Notes: generated from the letters alone by a model not told the origin. Counted from the stretch's first letter, positions 46,572-59,218 are shown. The stretch: 64,000 bases of DNA from Symsagittifera roscoffensis (GCF_963678635.1 NC_087064.1:124001-188000), one strand, 5' to 3'. A program made the numbers and translations.

Positions 46572-47328
46572 TCAAAGCAATTGAAGTGCGTTTCTGGCGT
46601 TTAATTCTTCGGTGCCAACTGCGAATTCATGAGGTGTGTTTTGTATTAGATTGTATAGTTTATGATTGTATTTAGTATTATGAATGAATTCTAAAATAGG
46701 AAATTCGATAGGTTGGATGAATTCATGCGGTATGATGAAGGGTCGGGATTCTTCGTCATTCAAGGTTTTGGTGAGAGGTCAGAATATATGCGTCTGGGTA
46801 ACTGGATCATAGTTGAGGAGGATGCCTTGAAGGTTAGTATCATTTATGCAGTATTTAAAGTTAAGAAAAAATAGTGAGGTATATTTAGAATTAATAAACT
46901 GAAATCGATATAGAGGTTGTCGTGATGGTGTATGTAAATGAAAATGATTTTGAATAAAACGAAAATATGTGTAAGTGTGCGTTTGTTTAGTTCGCAACAT
47001 ATTATCGTGGGAAAAGTGCAAATCACGTTCTTTTGGAGAAAGAAAATGAAAAGTTAATGAAATTATAATAAGCGGTCCAATGAAGTGTAGGTATTAAAAC
47101 ATTCTCATCTACAAAGTTTCGCAATTCTGTGTTAGTGTCAGATTGATTTAGGGTGTATTGTGGAAATAAAGGTAGGGTTATTTGAAGATAATTTGCAGTG
47201 TTGGTATGGTCTGGATGATTGATATATTCTCTGGCGGTTCCGGGTTTTGATGGAAATGGATGATTAGGAAATTTTCCTTTAAAGGTTCTATAAGCTCGAT
47301 TAGTGCTAGTGGATGTTTCTGTTGACAT
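46572..47328 (-). pseudogene. 3' accessory open segments of the element
   Basis: Three consecutive open stretches (47023-47328, 46779-47021, 46572-46763) with Ile/Pro/Asn/Thr-rich composition, for example IIPHEFIQPIEFPILEFIHN. They lie beyond env and before the presumed LTR. No homology recognised. They may be one 3' gene broken by frameshifts or an extension of env. Confidence 0.4.
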
Positions 47329-48199
47329 GAAAGATTAGCTAGTGATGGTGTATAATCTGATAGTTGTGTAGTTGTTGGTGGATTTGATGGTGTTACTGTT
47401 GATGATAATCGGTGAATAGTGAGGGTGTGGGGGTATTGTAACTGTTGATGTAGGGTTATAAAATTATCAAGTTCTTCAGAAAGTTCAATGTTATCTGGGG
47501 AGTTATTGTTGGAACTTTCGGAATTAAATGGGGAATAGGTTGGGGTTATTTGTGATATATGAGAAGGAGTGGAGGGGGATGGAAATTGGTTATGGGATTT
47601 GAAGGGTTGAAAGGGGCTTTCGAAAAATTTGGAGATGTGGTCTGGGTATAGGTGGAAGGGGATGGTTTGGAGTCGGCGAATACGACGGGAGTTTCTACAT
47701 CTGAATTATTGAATTGTGATACTGTGTGAAAACTGAGATGTCTGAGTTAGTATCAGAATTCATGCCTGATGATGTATTAATGTGGTGAATCGGGTGGCGG
47801 AAAAGCGAAAAGAGGGATAACGGGGATTTGAGTTTGGAGGTCGGCTGGATGGGAGTTTGAGCGGTGGAGGGATGTATTTGTGTTACTGTGTTCTTTGTCG
47901 TATGTATTTGGTCTTGTAGATAATTTTGTATTGTATTCCCTTGATTTGTGGATCTAAGAGTATTTTATTTATTGATGTTGAGAATATTACAAAGAAACCT
48001 GCAAGTAGTGTAGTGTGTGTGTATTGCACATGTAATATAGATTCCTTTTAGTAGTGAAAAAATAAATCCAAAAAAATTGAACATAGCGTATAGATAGTCA
48101 ATCTATCTAAGATGTAATATGGCCATCCTAGAAAGGCAAGGATTTCGTTTTTCAGGGTTACAAAATTGAAAATATTAATGGGTGAAAAATCTTGTGGTC

Positions 48200-50560
48200 T
48201 ATATTTTTCACCATTTAAATAAATGTAGTCTTTGATATCTTCAAAACATCCACTCTAGTCTTGTGTATAAATGTCTGAGAAACCTGCGGTTTCTGCAAGT
48301 TTTCTTAAATTTTGATCTATTGACTGTCGTTGTATAGTGTCAATTTAAGTTAGTAGTTCCTGAAACTGTTGTGTTCTAATGAGATGTTGCATATCCGATT
48401 TTGAATATATTCCTATCGATTGTAAATCGATGTTGGGATTGCGAGCGGTGGCTCGAATACTTTCCGGTGAAAACTTTTCCAATCGTTGCATTAATGTAGG
48501 GTATTGTGTTAGTAAATAATATTTCTATTTGTCAAGGTTTAAGTGTACTACTTTGTGGCTATTTTCTGAACCAAATGGGACTGCGGTATCTCAAAAATAA
48601 GTTCGTCTTGAAAGTGTGTCAACAAAATGTACTTAATTTTTATAGAATTTGGGAATTCTTTATAACATCTTTCATCTTCAAAGGCATATAGTGGTGATAA
48701 TTTTTTAGTACAAGTAAAAAACCATAAAATGTTTCCTTTGTAAACAAGAAAATTTCATCTATTTCTTGTTAATAAATATCCTGCGTATGGTATTTTTAAG
48801 ACTAATTATGCGAGTGATTGTAAAATTTGTGTTCTTTCTAATTCGCATAATTGGTGAAGTTTTTCGAGTTCAGAAAAAGACATTTCTTGAAAAATTCTAC
48901 AAATCGTGTAGTCTAGTTTCATGTCATAGTGTATTGCGCCAAAAAAGGTACTATTCATTAAAGATAGTTCTTGTAAACGTGTGCTTTTACTGTCGTATGG
49001 TTTTATTTTCCACCAGGGTTAGCTGCAGTTTTATTGAGGTTAACTAGGACGTATGATGTGCCTTCGTTTATAGGATGACTTGTTGCGTAAGGGTCAAATT
49101 TTATTTTTCCAGTGGTCATGTCTAAACTTTTTTCGCATTCGACAAGTATTTCAGAGTATTGTGTTTTATAAAGTGGATTGCGATATTTACATGCAAATTC
49201 TGTTTCGTGATAGATTTGAAAACGTGTCAATTTATTTTCTATATCATGAATGTTTTTGAAATCAGTGCTTCGTTTGTGAAACGGTTTCACTTGTTCATAT
49301 GGGATGGATTCAATAAAGTACTTTTCATGAAACTATATTATTCGAGCGTGTATTTTTACTACTTCAAATGTTGTACAAGTATCTTCGGGAAACCAAACAA
49401 TTGTTGCCTGTGTCCTTGTTGTGGGATCACAATAGCCTTGGTCATTTTTACATGGTAATCGTATTCCTTGATAAACAATGGTGTTATCTTTTAAATCTCG
49501 TGTAAGTTGTATTTTTTCGAGTTGTGTTTTCCAATCAAAAAACATTACTTCGTTTTTGTATCTGCTTTGTAATTTGAAGGATTATTTATTCCAATGTGTG
49601 GTATCCAGTGTTCATCGTGAAAGTCGTATGCTAATCGTTCGTGTGCGCCATTAAACGGGTGTCGTTCGTATAATTGAATATGTCCTTGATATCTTTCATA
49701 ATCTGCTTGATGTACTGAATCGGCAAAAACTTGAAAGTTTACTATTTTTCTATTTGACTTTTTATTTTTCGTTAAGTTTAACCTAAGTAATTAGTTTTTA
49801 CAACCGTCGGGTTTTAAATGTAAAAGTATTTCTTTATTGCTCCGATAAAAGGATTCGTGATCATGTCGATTTTTATTTCCGTTAGAAACTTGTGAACAAT
49901 GTACTTTCTTTTCGGAAAATGTTGCTGTGAATTTATAACCTGTAAGTGTTGTTGTTCGGGCTTTTGAATATAATGTTGCTATTACATTTGTGGTTTCTAT
50001 AGCTTGTGGTTCTGATTCACATTGTGTTACATGGTTTATATCATATTTGGGTAATGTTTTTTGTTCGTTTTCTCCACAATTTGGAAAAAATTAGAAAAAC
50101 AATTTGTTGAAAAATAATTATCTTCAAAATATACATGTGTATGATAAGCCTGAATGTGGATTGTTAAATGTGATATATCCAATTGTATTTTTGGTGTATC
50201 TGTCGTGTTTATAAATTGTTTCAGTTGTTATAAATGGGGTAGGTAATGATTGAGCTGTTATATTCGGTGGGCTGAGGGGAAAAGGGTGTTGAACAATATT
50301 ATTTAGTTTGATTGTAATTTCAAGTTTTAGTTGGAGACTATTTTGTTGAAGTATTTGAAATTTATGTTGTCGAATATCTTCGTGGATATCCTGTCTATTT
50401 TGTAATCTATTAAGTGCCCAACTATGGAGTCGGCTACTTTCTTGTTGTCCACTTAGTGGTGGAGGTGTTACGAAAGTATTCCAATCTAATCGTAAAGGGA
50501 TGTTTGACGATGATTGTTCTCTGTATCGAGCGTCAAGATTATTTGGAAAATTTAGGGGGA
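48200..50560 (-). pseudogene. env-like region, broken
   Basis: Located 3' of the integrase, as env is in env-bearing Ty3/gypsy elements. The best-kept part is 49003-49545, one frame with a single internal stop near 49331. It is cysteine-containing (LPCKNDQGYC, EDTCTTF, EFACKYRN, LVECEKS), as expected for a disulfide-bonded ectodomain. Upstream parts to about 50560 and downstream parts to about 48200 are readable only with many stops. I did not find a clear signal peptide, furin site or membrane anchor. The env call rests on position and composition. Confidence 0.45.
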
Positions 50561-50566
50561 AAAGTG

Positions 50567-51240
50567 TTAGTGAAATTTGACTTGAAGATGGTGTCGATGG
50601 AAGTGAAAGTGTTTCTGTATGGATGATAGTGTTGTATCAGAGGAAATATCTATGGTTTCGTTTACTAAATTTGGTTCACATTGAGTATATGAGTTTGAAG
50701 TCCAATATGGTAGTCGTTGGGTGGTAGCTGGGGGGTTAAAAGGATTTTCATGCATTTGTTCTGATGTTGGGGTTGAACCTAGGTAGTCTGATGGAATATT
50801 CATAATACTATGTTGTGAAGTAAGTGTAGGGTTATCTGGTAATGTACTGCTAGAAAGTTCTGAGGTCGTTGGTGTTGGAGATTGAGGTATGTTAAAATGA
50901 ACTCTGGGAGTTTGAAAGTTTCTGTTTCGTCTTGGGTGTATAATTTGTCTATTAATTTCCATTTGTTTTTTGATTTTGACTAACATGTCTTACTCGATTT
51001 AGGTCTTGTTGTAAGGTAGGATATAAATTATATGTTGGTTCACTTAAAGGTGCTTGTCGATGGACTGGTTCTAATGGTTCTGATAAGCGTGCGTGTCGTT
51101 CCTCAAAAGTGTATGGGTTATCTTGAAAAGAAATGCGTGTTGATGTTTGGAGATTTTGGGTGGTTGTAGGTGTTACCGGACTTTCTTGGGAAGATGGTTG
51201 TGGGGGCTGTTTTGGTGGTTGTTGATTAGCAATTTTGAAA
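50567..51240 (-). pseudogene. Pro/Ser/Thr-rich segment between integrase and env
   Basis: Open segment 50567-50986 plus upstream readable sequence to 51240 (PPKQPPQPSSQ, TPTTTQNLQTS). Low-complexity and disordered, likely the N-terminal part of the env polyprotein or a spacer gene. No domain. Confidence 0.4.
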
Positions 51241-52150
51241 ATGTGTTTGATTGATTATTTTTTAGAATTTATGTTTGTTATAGTATTCTTCAATAAAACG
51301 AATTAAAAGGATGGTTGCCAGGGCAAATGTGACCACTGACTTTTTTATGCATTTGCACATTGTCATGATTAGGGATATCAAGAATGTGAGGAAAGTTATG
51401 GATAAAAAAAAATCTTTTCGACTAAAAATAGTTCGTATCGTTTAAATAGATTTTGAGTTATCAAACCTGTGAATGCGGTCAAGGATTTGGGAAAGTTGGA
51501 AATATATTTCAAATAGGGAATAGAAACTTAGAAAAAAAATTGCAAAAAATTATCAAAAGGATTATAAGTGCTTCGAAAGTTTCAATAAAAAATATTAGTA
51601 AAAGTATAAATAGGATAGAAATTTTATGAAAAGATTTATGAATGTTTGTTTGGAGTATCGACTGTTAAAGAAATAGCATTTAAGAAATGATTCGTTGCGT
51701 CGAATATTTTTTTAAACCTTTGAGGCGAAATTCAAGTGTGGTCGGATTATTTATTGATTTTTTGACAAGTGGGTTGAATTTTGTCAATAAATGTTGGGGG
51801 CTTATTTTATGGTGCTCGGCAAGTCTTCATAATCTTGTTTTTCTTTGTCGGATAATTTGGGGTATTTTTGAGATATTTGTTCTTAAGGCCAAATGATTAT
51901 GGTCCTTTTTTTATTTTAGGCTGATTTGCAATTTTTGGTTAAGGAGTTTTTGAGGTCTAAGTTGGGAAAATATTGTTGATCTTTGCATTATTTGATAGGG
52001 GAGGGTTGTAATATTAAAGTGGTGTTTATTTTAGATGTCAAGTTATAGCAGGGTGCTGATTTTTGACCTGGAGGTTATAAGTTATAGTTATAGATATGCC
52101 TGGAGATTGATATCTGTCGGCTAATGAGTTTGTGTTAGAGATATTGAAGG
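51241..52150. other. AT-rich stretch inside the element
   Basis: No protein recognised on either strand. It may be a splice leader or non-coding stretch before env, or decayed coding sequence. Confidence 0.35.
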
Positions 52151-52336
52151 TGGCGAATTTGAGTGAAGCCTATTGGCTGAATTTGAACTAGAATTTATCA
52201 AGTGTGTTTCAGCATGTTATTACTAAAATATGAAAAATAAAAATGGTTAAAAAAGATATAATGTATGAATTTGAGATTAAAGTTGTTGTTTAAATTCAAC
52301 TTTCTTTAATATTTTAGATTGTGGGATGAATGTTTT

Positions 52337-53500
52337 TTAATTTTTACGTGGTCGACTTCTGAGTCGTGATGATTCTCTATGTTCTGATTTTTCTTTTTGA
52401 TCTTGTGTCAAGATTTTTTCTGTCATTTTTCTATTTTTTCTCTCTTTTTGAGTTACTTTTTGTTCTATGATTTTAGCTGTATGAGGAGTTACATTTTGTG
52501 CAATGTTTTGCTTTTTGTTGCTTTTATCATTAGCTGTTTGATTTTGTTCTGTTTGTGTTTTGTTTTGAACAGTTTTTAAACCTGTGAAAGAATATAATTG
52601 AGTTAATTCGCGTAGTGCGTATTCTTTTGGGTAATTAGGTAATAAATTGTTACGATGTGTAACAATTTCTTTTTTAGTAGTGTCAGTGAATTTGTATGTT
52701 ACATCAGTAGATTTTTCAATTATTTGGTATGGTCCTTTTCGAAGAGGTTGTATCTTTTTAGAAATTCCTTTTTGTCTGTTAAAATTTGGTATTAAAACAA
52801 ATGTTCCAATTTTTAAGTCTGTAGCTGGCTTAAAACGTGATTTAATTTGGTTGTTTATATTATGCCTTTGTAACAATTTCTTTGTAACTTTTTGGTAGAT
52901 TTCATTAAGTTTTTTAACTCTCTTCAAAATCCATTTGGTGTGTGTACCGGAAGCTAATTTTAAAATTTGTGGATGATGAAAGTGATCTTCATCATGTGTG
53001 TGTAAAGGTAGATTATAACATATTGAATCTTTATTTGGTTGGCAATGACCTTGTGTGTTTTTATGAGCATTTGCTGTGAACACAATTGGTTTTCTTGGCT
53101 TTTGATTAAAAACCATTTCATATGGTGACATTCCTAAAGTTGTTGTGATTTGTGAATTGTAGGATGAGGGAAAGCATTTTATGTCGGCTGACCATTCGGT
53201 GTATCGTGTATCGTTTCCATTAATGATACATCTAAGGTAATCTTGGAGTGAACGGTTGGTCCAAGGTGCATTTGTCCAAGGTGCATGAGATGTACGTGGT
53301 TTGTGTTTAATTTTAAATAGGTGACATAATGTGATGATTTCATTATTTATAAATTCTGTGCCATTATCTGTGACTAATATTTCGGGTAATTCGAATTTAG
53401 ATATCAAATGTTTGTAGAGTGTCGTATATGCGTAATAAGCGTTACAATGTGGTACAGGGTTGAGTGCATCATAGTGTGTAAATGCGTCAACAATGACCAT
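52337..53500 (-). pseudogene. Ty3/gypsy integrase, catalytic Glu region lost
   Basis: 387-residue open frame. The core begins MVIVDAFTHY (first catalytic Asp), then LVTDNGTEFINN (second Asp). The block that should hold the third acid reads HAPWTNAPWTNRSLQDYL: a short duplication of APWTN stands where the related copy at 5.2 kb has NGLIEAMN. Further on, PLRKGPYQII is the GPY module of Ty3/gypsy integrases, followed by a Lys/Gln-rich tail. The upstream zinc-binding part (to about 53.8 kb) has a stop at the second Cys of its CxxC. Integrase would insert the cDNA copy, but this one should be inactive. Confidence 0.82.
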
Positions 53501-54479
53501 AATGTAGGAATTTCCTTCAGAGGATGGGAAAATTGGTCCATTTGTGTCAAAAGAATTTCGATGATTAAAACATAGACTTTGTCCTTTAAAATCTTTATTT
53601 TGTGTTGTCTGTTTTTGATTTGGATAAGGTTTATTTAATTGACATTTTAACTAATCGTTGCATAATACTTTAAACCAAATTGGGGCATTTGGAGAGTAGA
53701 AATTTTGTGTAAAAGTTGAATATGTTTATTCCGATCCTGAGAGTCCTTTGGTATTTTGTGTATGAGATATGTTGAATGCTATCATCATCATAGTTAAAGG
53801 GAGACAAGGGACTTTAGAATCAATTAATTGGTATTCTAAAAGATCTGTGTTTTCATTTATAGTTGTATTGTTAAATTTTCTGAAATATCGTAGGAGTGTT
53901 TTATTTCCTAAGATTGTAGTATCAGCTTTTATTGGTTTTGTTTTGAATTTGGGCCATGATTTGAGTTGTCTAATGACAGGGTCAAGGTTCTGGTATTTTT
54001 GTAATAGTTGTAGTGTAATTTTTTCTGTCGGTGGTAAAAAGATATTTTCTACTTCTAACTTTGATAGTGGAATTGTATCGAATGGGTCATGGAGATCAAA
54101 ATTTGGTTTACTGTGTATTTTGGGTCATTTGTTGGTGGTCCTGATAAATTAATTTTATCAGTGTGATTTTCCTTTTCTATGCAAAGGAAAGGATCTTTTT
54201 TGTGTGGTTGTTGTTTTATTTTCTTTTGTTGAGTATTGTTTTCTATCCAATGTGAATATGGAATTGGTTTAATTGTGGATATTCCTAGTAGATCAACTTC
54301 GTAGTGCTTGTTTTGACAATCTAGAAAAAGCGGGAAATGTTGTAGATTATTTAATTGTGATTGATCGTAGTCGGTTTTTACTACTTATTCGCATTCTAGT
54401 CATGGTGATGTTTCATCTTTTGCGAGATGAAATTTGATATTTTGTGGTATTTCAACTGTAGTTTTACGTGTAAGTAGTT

Positions 54480-54960
54480 CTTATGGTGTGTTTCTACTTA
54501 ATGTATCTGGTAATGCTAGATTTTTTCCTGCTGTCCAAACTATATGTAGGTATGGCAATTTCAATAAAATTAATTAAAATCTATAAACTCTACGGTTTGG
54601 ACTTGATTTTTGTGTAAAAAGAAAAATAATTGGTTTGTGATCTGTAAATAAAACTGTTGGATGTTTCGATCCGAGTATCAGAAATTCCTATTCTGTTAGT
54701 GTATATATTATAGCTGTACATCCTCTCATGAGGATAGAGAGTCGTAGTTCGGCTTGGGTAAATGAGCGGGAATTTGCTGATATGAGGTTCATCTTATTTC
54801 ATCCATCATGTGATTGTAATAATGCTGCGCCGATGCCAAAATTCAAAGCATCGCACAATGCGTAGAATGGTTGATTTGGATCTGGAATTGTGTTTGAAAT
54901 TTGTTCTGTTAAAAGCTTTGAATTATTTCAAATCGTGTTTGATGTTCTGTATTCCACTCA
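54480..54960 (-). pseudogene. RNase H domain of the element, broken
   Basis: Readable blocks in order: CDALNFGIGAALLQS, SFTQAELRLS, FTDHKPIIFLF and GKNLALPDTLS. These are the DAS/GIGA, TxAE, TDHKPL and AD-LSR landmarks of Ty3/gypsy RNase H. In-frame stops separate them. Confidence 0.78.
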
Positions 54961-55900
54961 AAATTGTTTTGTTGTCGTAGGATGTTATAGAAAGGTCTTA
55001 AGTACTTTCTTTTAATTTTAGTTGGTTGAAGTTTTTGATTTGCGTCAATGGAGTTATAGTGTTTCTTTCAATAGAATAGTCTATTGAATTCATATTGTTG
55101 GTTTCCAATAACAAATTGTGTTAGTCGTCGTGACTGTTCATCTAGTGGCCTTTGATAGTATGCACTTTCATATCAGCGGTTGTAAAAAAGCTGCTGCTCC
55201 TATGGATAATCCATAGATTAGTCTATTGAATTCATATTGTTGGTTTCCGATAACGACTTGTGTTAGTCGTCGTGACTGTTCATCTAGTGGCATTTGATTG
55301 TATGCACTATTCATATCTGCGGTTGTAAAAAAGCTGCTGCTCCTATGGTTATTCCATAGATTAGTCTATTGAATTCATATTGTTGGTTTCCGATAACGAA
55401 TTGTGTTAGTCGTCGTGACTGTTCATCTAGTGGCATTTGATTGTATGCACTATTCATATCTGGTTGTTAAAATTTCTTGAATGGGTTCAAAAGGCCAATT
55501 ACATTTTGATTCGTCGATAAGTGAACTGAGGTATCTAGCGTCTAGAACTATTTTGAGTGATTATCCTTTAGCTAGGATGATAACTCGGTTGATAAAGGTG
55601 TTACTTTTTGGTTGTTATTCTTTGTTTACGGGAGATATAATTTCGTATCGTTGTAAAATATCAAGTAATCGGTTTGATTTATCATGTAAGTGTATTGGTA
55701 CTTTGCTTGCTCTTCGTTTTTTGAAAACTGCATCAAGTTTTAAGGGTATATATAAAGATGAATTTACTTTTCCAACATCAAATTTGGAGATTGCGTAAAC
55801 TGTTGGATATTTCAGCAGTAATTTGGCTAGTTTGTCAAATTCGTTTTGTGTTATTTGAGAGTGTTGAAGGTTAAACATCGTTAAAAATCTTTGCTGTTCT
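54961..55900 (-). pseudogene. Reverse transcriptase of the element, rearranged
   Basis: The 55615-55878 segment gives the RT N-terminus (VNSSLYIPLKLDAVFKKRR, LLDILQRYEII). Then come SLKIVLDARYLSSLID and a palm block FFTTADMNSA / LDEQSRRLTQFVIGNQQYEF that is present three times through a tandem repeat. Immediately after the last block the sequence jumps to connection-domain sequence (IERNTITPL), so the segment that should carry the YxDD catalytic box is absent. It is doubly inactive: frame-disrupting triplication and loss of the active-site box. Confidence 0.8.
55077..55465 (-). repeat. Tandem triplication of ~142 bp within RT
   Basis: The plus-strand unit start TAGTCTATTGAATTC occurs at 55077, 55219 and 55362 (periods 142 and 143). 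The third copy is partial. The period is not a multiple of three, so each junction shifts frame. Confidence 0.9.
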
Positions 55901-56292
55901 TCTGTATAGTCTGATATATTGAATTTTGGTTTAAAATAAGGTGTTTTTGTGAAATAATCAAAATATCTTTTTTCGTTACTTATTATTTTATTTATTGATA
56001 ATTCTTCATCAAGAATTGTTGATTGGCAAACATCTAGTAGTTGTAATATTTTATTTACTCGATATGGTACTTCGTTTGTGGGTGAAATTGTAGCGTTTGT
56101 TTCACATTATCCTAAGAGTCCTAGAGGTAATGTTATTTGATATGGGGAGTTATTGTATACGTGTAATGAGATAATGTCAGAAATTGATTTTTTCATATGT
56201 TTAATGGATGATATTGTTATCCGAAAAAATTAATGGATGGGTCTGAATTTGAGATCTGACATAAAAAGTTGTTGTTTGTTTTGGTTTTTATC

Positions 56293-57102
56293 TTATTGAT
56301 GGACTTGTTCGCTTGAAAAGTTATATGCATTTCCTGAAAGTGGTTTCAGGTATTTGCGTTTTTGATTATAAATAGGGTAGAATTTTGAGAAAAATGGTGG
56401 TTGTTTATTTATTCTTTGAAAGAATGTTAAAGCTGTGTTTTTCAATCTTGTATACTTATCCTTTATGTGGATGTTACTATTTAAGATGTTTATTGGTGGT
56501 ATATATTCAGTTATAAACGGTATGCCAATGATATTGTGTTTCATATCTGTTATGTGGCATGTTTGTTTAAATGGTTTGGTCAAAATTTTGTTTTTATCGA
56601 TTGTTCTAGTAGGGATTTTACCATCCATGTTTGGATTTTACCATGATTTATTAGCGTTGATCCTTGCGCTCTCGCTAACTTACTGGCTGTTTTCATAGGT
56701 ATTAAGTTTGGATGTAATGTTTTTTATCTCATTCCAAGTGGGAATTTTAACGATAATTGATTCTGCTCCTGAGTCGATTAAAAAATCTATTTCAAGATGT
56801 GGTGGTTGAAATTTTTTACTTTTTGGGCTTTCTAAGAGAAATGGGATTGTCCAAATTGTTTCTCTTGGTTGTTCTTTTTGTATGTTTTGATAAATATGAT
56901 TTGTACTTGAGCATTGTACTTTGTCTTTTTCATCGGGTTTGGTTACAGTAATGAATTCATTTACTTCTTGTGTGATTGGTATATTTTTAGTAATAGGACT
57001 AGTATAATAATCATGAAGAAGTTCCAATTGATTCTCATAAATGTGTGAACTGAAGGGTTGTTCATATATGATAGTTTCATAATCATTTTCGACTGTTATC
57101 AT
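56293..57102 (-). pseudogene. Retroviral-type aspartic protease region
   Basis: FLIDSGAESIIV (in 56680-57102) carries the DSG active-site motif of retropepsins. It is preceded by about 90 residues of acidic/polar linker and followed after a stop by a second open segment (56293-56628), including HNIIGIPFITEY, which fits the C-terminal flap/ILG-like part and the link to RT. The enzyme would process the gag-pol polyprotein. Confidence 0.75.
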
Positions 57103-57104
57103 AA

Positions 57105-58282
57105 TTACTGTTGATTGTTCAGTTGTTTGTACTTGGTTAATTTGTGTTTGATGTTTTGGTGTGTTACTTCTATATCTATGTTGTGAATCTGGATAGCGGT
57201 TATTATTCCTATGAGGGGATTGGGAATAATTTCTTCGTCTATTGTTGTAGTTTGAGTTTCGATTTTGTGAATTTTTTCTTGATCTATTTTGGTTATTATC
57301 ACTAGGTCGTTGATAATTTGATCGTTTATATGAATTATTTCTTGATCTGTTATTTTGATAATCTTTACTTCGATTATTTGAGTAACTTCTATTCCTATTG
57401 TCGGAATAATTTCTATTTCTATTGTATGATGAATTTCGTGATCTATCGTTGGAATAGTGTCTGTTCCTGTGGTTTGAATGGGAGCTGGATCAAGAAACAA
57501 ATTGTGTTGTGTTTGAATTCGATCGTGAATAGTTATTTCGATTTTGATTATTTTGATTATTTGATCGAATATATCTATTTTGTGAGAAATTTCGTGAATT
57601 TCTTTGTTCTGGTGATTGAGCTATATGGTGATTGATTTCTGGAATAGTTCAAGTTGCCTGGAAGTGGTTTTCCAGAGCTATTATTACTGTGTATATTTTT
57701 GTTTGGTAGATTTTGATCTTTTTTTGATTTACCGAAAGAAAGGTTTATTTGGTTCTTTGTATTTTTGTGGTTTATTTTTATTGTCTTGCTGTTTTTGTCT
57801 ACATTCGGCAATACTGTGTGCGTATTGTCGGCAACAGTTACACCCTTTTTTAAAAGATGGTTTACCTTTGAAGTTTGTGTTTCTTTCGTATATATTCAAA
57901 ATTTCAGTGAATTTTTCAGATAGGTCTACATCTGAGTCTTGAATATTGTTCATATGGGTAGTATTTGTTTTGATTCTGTTAATATATTGTAGCTTTAGAT
58001 TTTCTGTTTCTTCAAGTTTCATTGTAATTTCTGCCTGTTCTAGTTTATCGGCTAGTTTTCTAAAGTCTAAATCAGGCTCTCGAATTGAGGAAGGATGTGA
58101 TGCTCTCTTTCTAATAGCTATTTTTCTTAGCTGGGGTGTCGGAGTCATAATTAAAATTTCCGTCATTTTCGTGTTTTTATAATCATGTGTATTGAGTGAA
58201 TATGCTTTTCGAACTAGTGTTTCCATTCGTACTGCCAATTGTTTGATTGTTTCGTTTGGTAATCTGCGAATTTCATTACATA
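57105..58282 (-). pseudogene. gag, nucleocapsid half with CCHC knuckle
   Basis: 57729-58238 is open and extends in frame to 58282. It contains alpha-helical capsid C-terminal sequence (LRKIAIRKRASHPSS, LADKLEQAEI), then CNCCRQYAHSIAEC, an exact CX2CX4HX4C zinc knuckle that binds RNA. The following region down to about 57100 is an Arg/Ser/Asn-rich basic tail readable across frames. Its upstream side stops at 58282 because a LINE-like element is inserted there. The other half of gag lies at 61894 and above. Confidence 0.8.
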
Positions 58283-58295
58283 AAACTCTTTGATG
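58283..58295. repeat. 13-bp target-site duplication, 3' side of LINE
   Basis: Minus-strand CATCAAAGAGTTT, directly after an A9 run (58296-58304). Identical to 61881-61893. Confidence 0.9.
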
Positions 58296-58567
58296 TTTTT
58301 TTTTAAATTCCGTTACTTGAATTTAACTTAAAATCAAAAAAAATTGGTTTCGAATGGTGCAAGGAAAAGTTTTTCGTTGCTTGTTCACAGTAGTCATCCT
58401 GTGTTTTTATCTTCAAACATCTCATACTCTTCGAAACAAAATGCAAATGGTGTCGAAATTCTAATGTCATAGGAGTCAGTTATGCGCGATGAAAGCCCCA
58501 GCTAACAGCGTGTGAAAATTTAGAATAGCATTCAAATTGTGTAACCGTCCTCAACGCCGAGGGCTCG

Positions 58568-59218
58568 CTATTTGGATCTTGTGCCTCTGATGCAAATATT
58601 GGTTGCTCTTTGTGTAGCGAATGAAATTCTACATCTCATCCAGAACATGACATGACTATATGGGCGGTCCCATTTTGATGTCACACCCTCTGCTAGTCGT
58701 TTGAGGAAAAACGTGAACTCTGGTGCCAAAACGCCATCTATTGAAGTGACAAGTGGAGTGAAAGTCATGTGCTTTTCTTCACAAGCTGGTCCATGCTTAT
58801 TTTTCTTCTCAATCTCTGCAGTTTTCAGTACATTCATGGGATTGCGGTTTTGGTAAGACGGAGCGTCAGTGTCTGTAACACGGATGTCGAACGACGCAGC
58901 CGACTGTCTATCCCAAACCCCACGAGCTGAAAGACCTGCATTTAGTGCCGGGGTTCCATTTTCTACATCTGGTTCTTTTACGACAGGTTCTCTTTTCACA
59001 TCCTTTCACAAAATTGAAGCAAGATCGCCCACTGCGTCTCTTATTTCGTTGTGTCGTAGTGTTACCAGTCCGCCCTTCTTGCAAGAAAGTGCATGCTGTA
59101 AGTCAAAATCTTGTTGACATCCATCGCATCTCGAGAAAGAATGTTTGAGTGGTTTTCTGTACCTGGCACAGAGAGCGTCTCTGAACTCTGTGGCTGACAA
59201 ATTAAAATTATCTTTCAT
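58568..59218 (-). pseudogene. LINE C-terminal Cys/His motif and conserved tail
   Basis: 59006-59218 has FSRCDGCQQDFDLQHALSC (CX2CX9HX3C) and LRHNEIRDAVGDL. 58568-58999 has FDIRVTDTDAPSY, then KKNKHGPACEEKHMTFTPLV and a C-terminal RATNICIRGTRSK before the stop. A Cys/His motif followed by D/E-K residues is how restriction-like endonuclease domains of some LINE clades look, so this may be the nickase. That is an inference from layout only. Confidence 0.6.
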
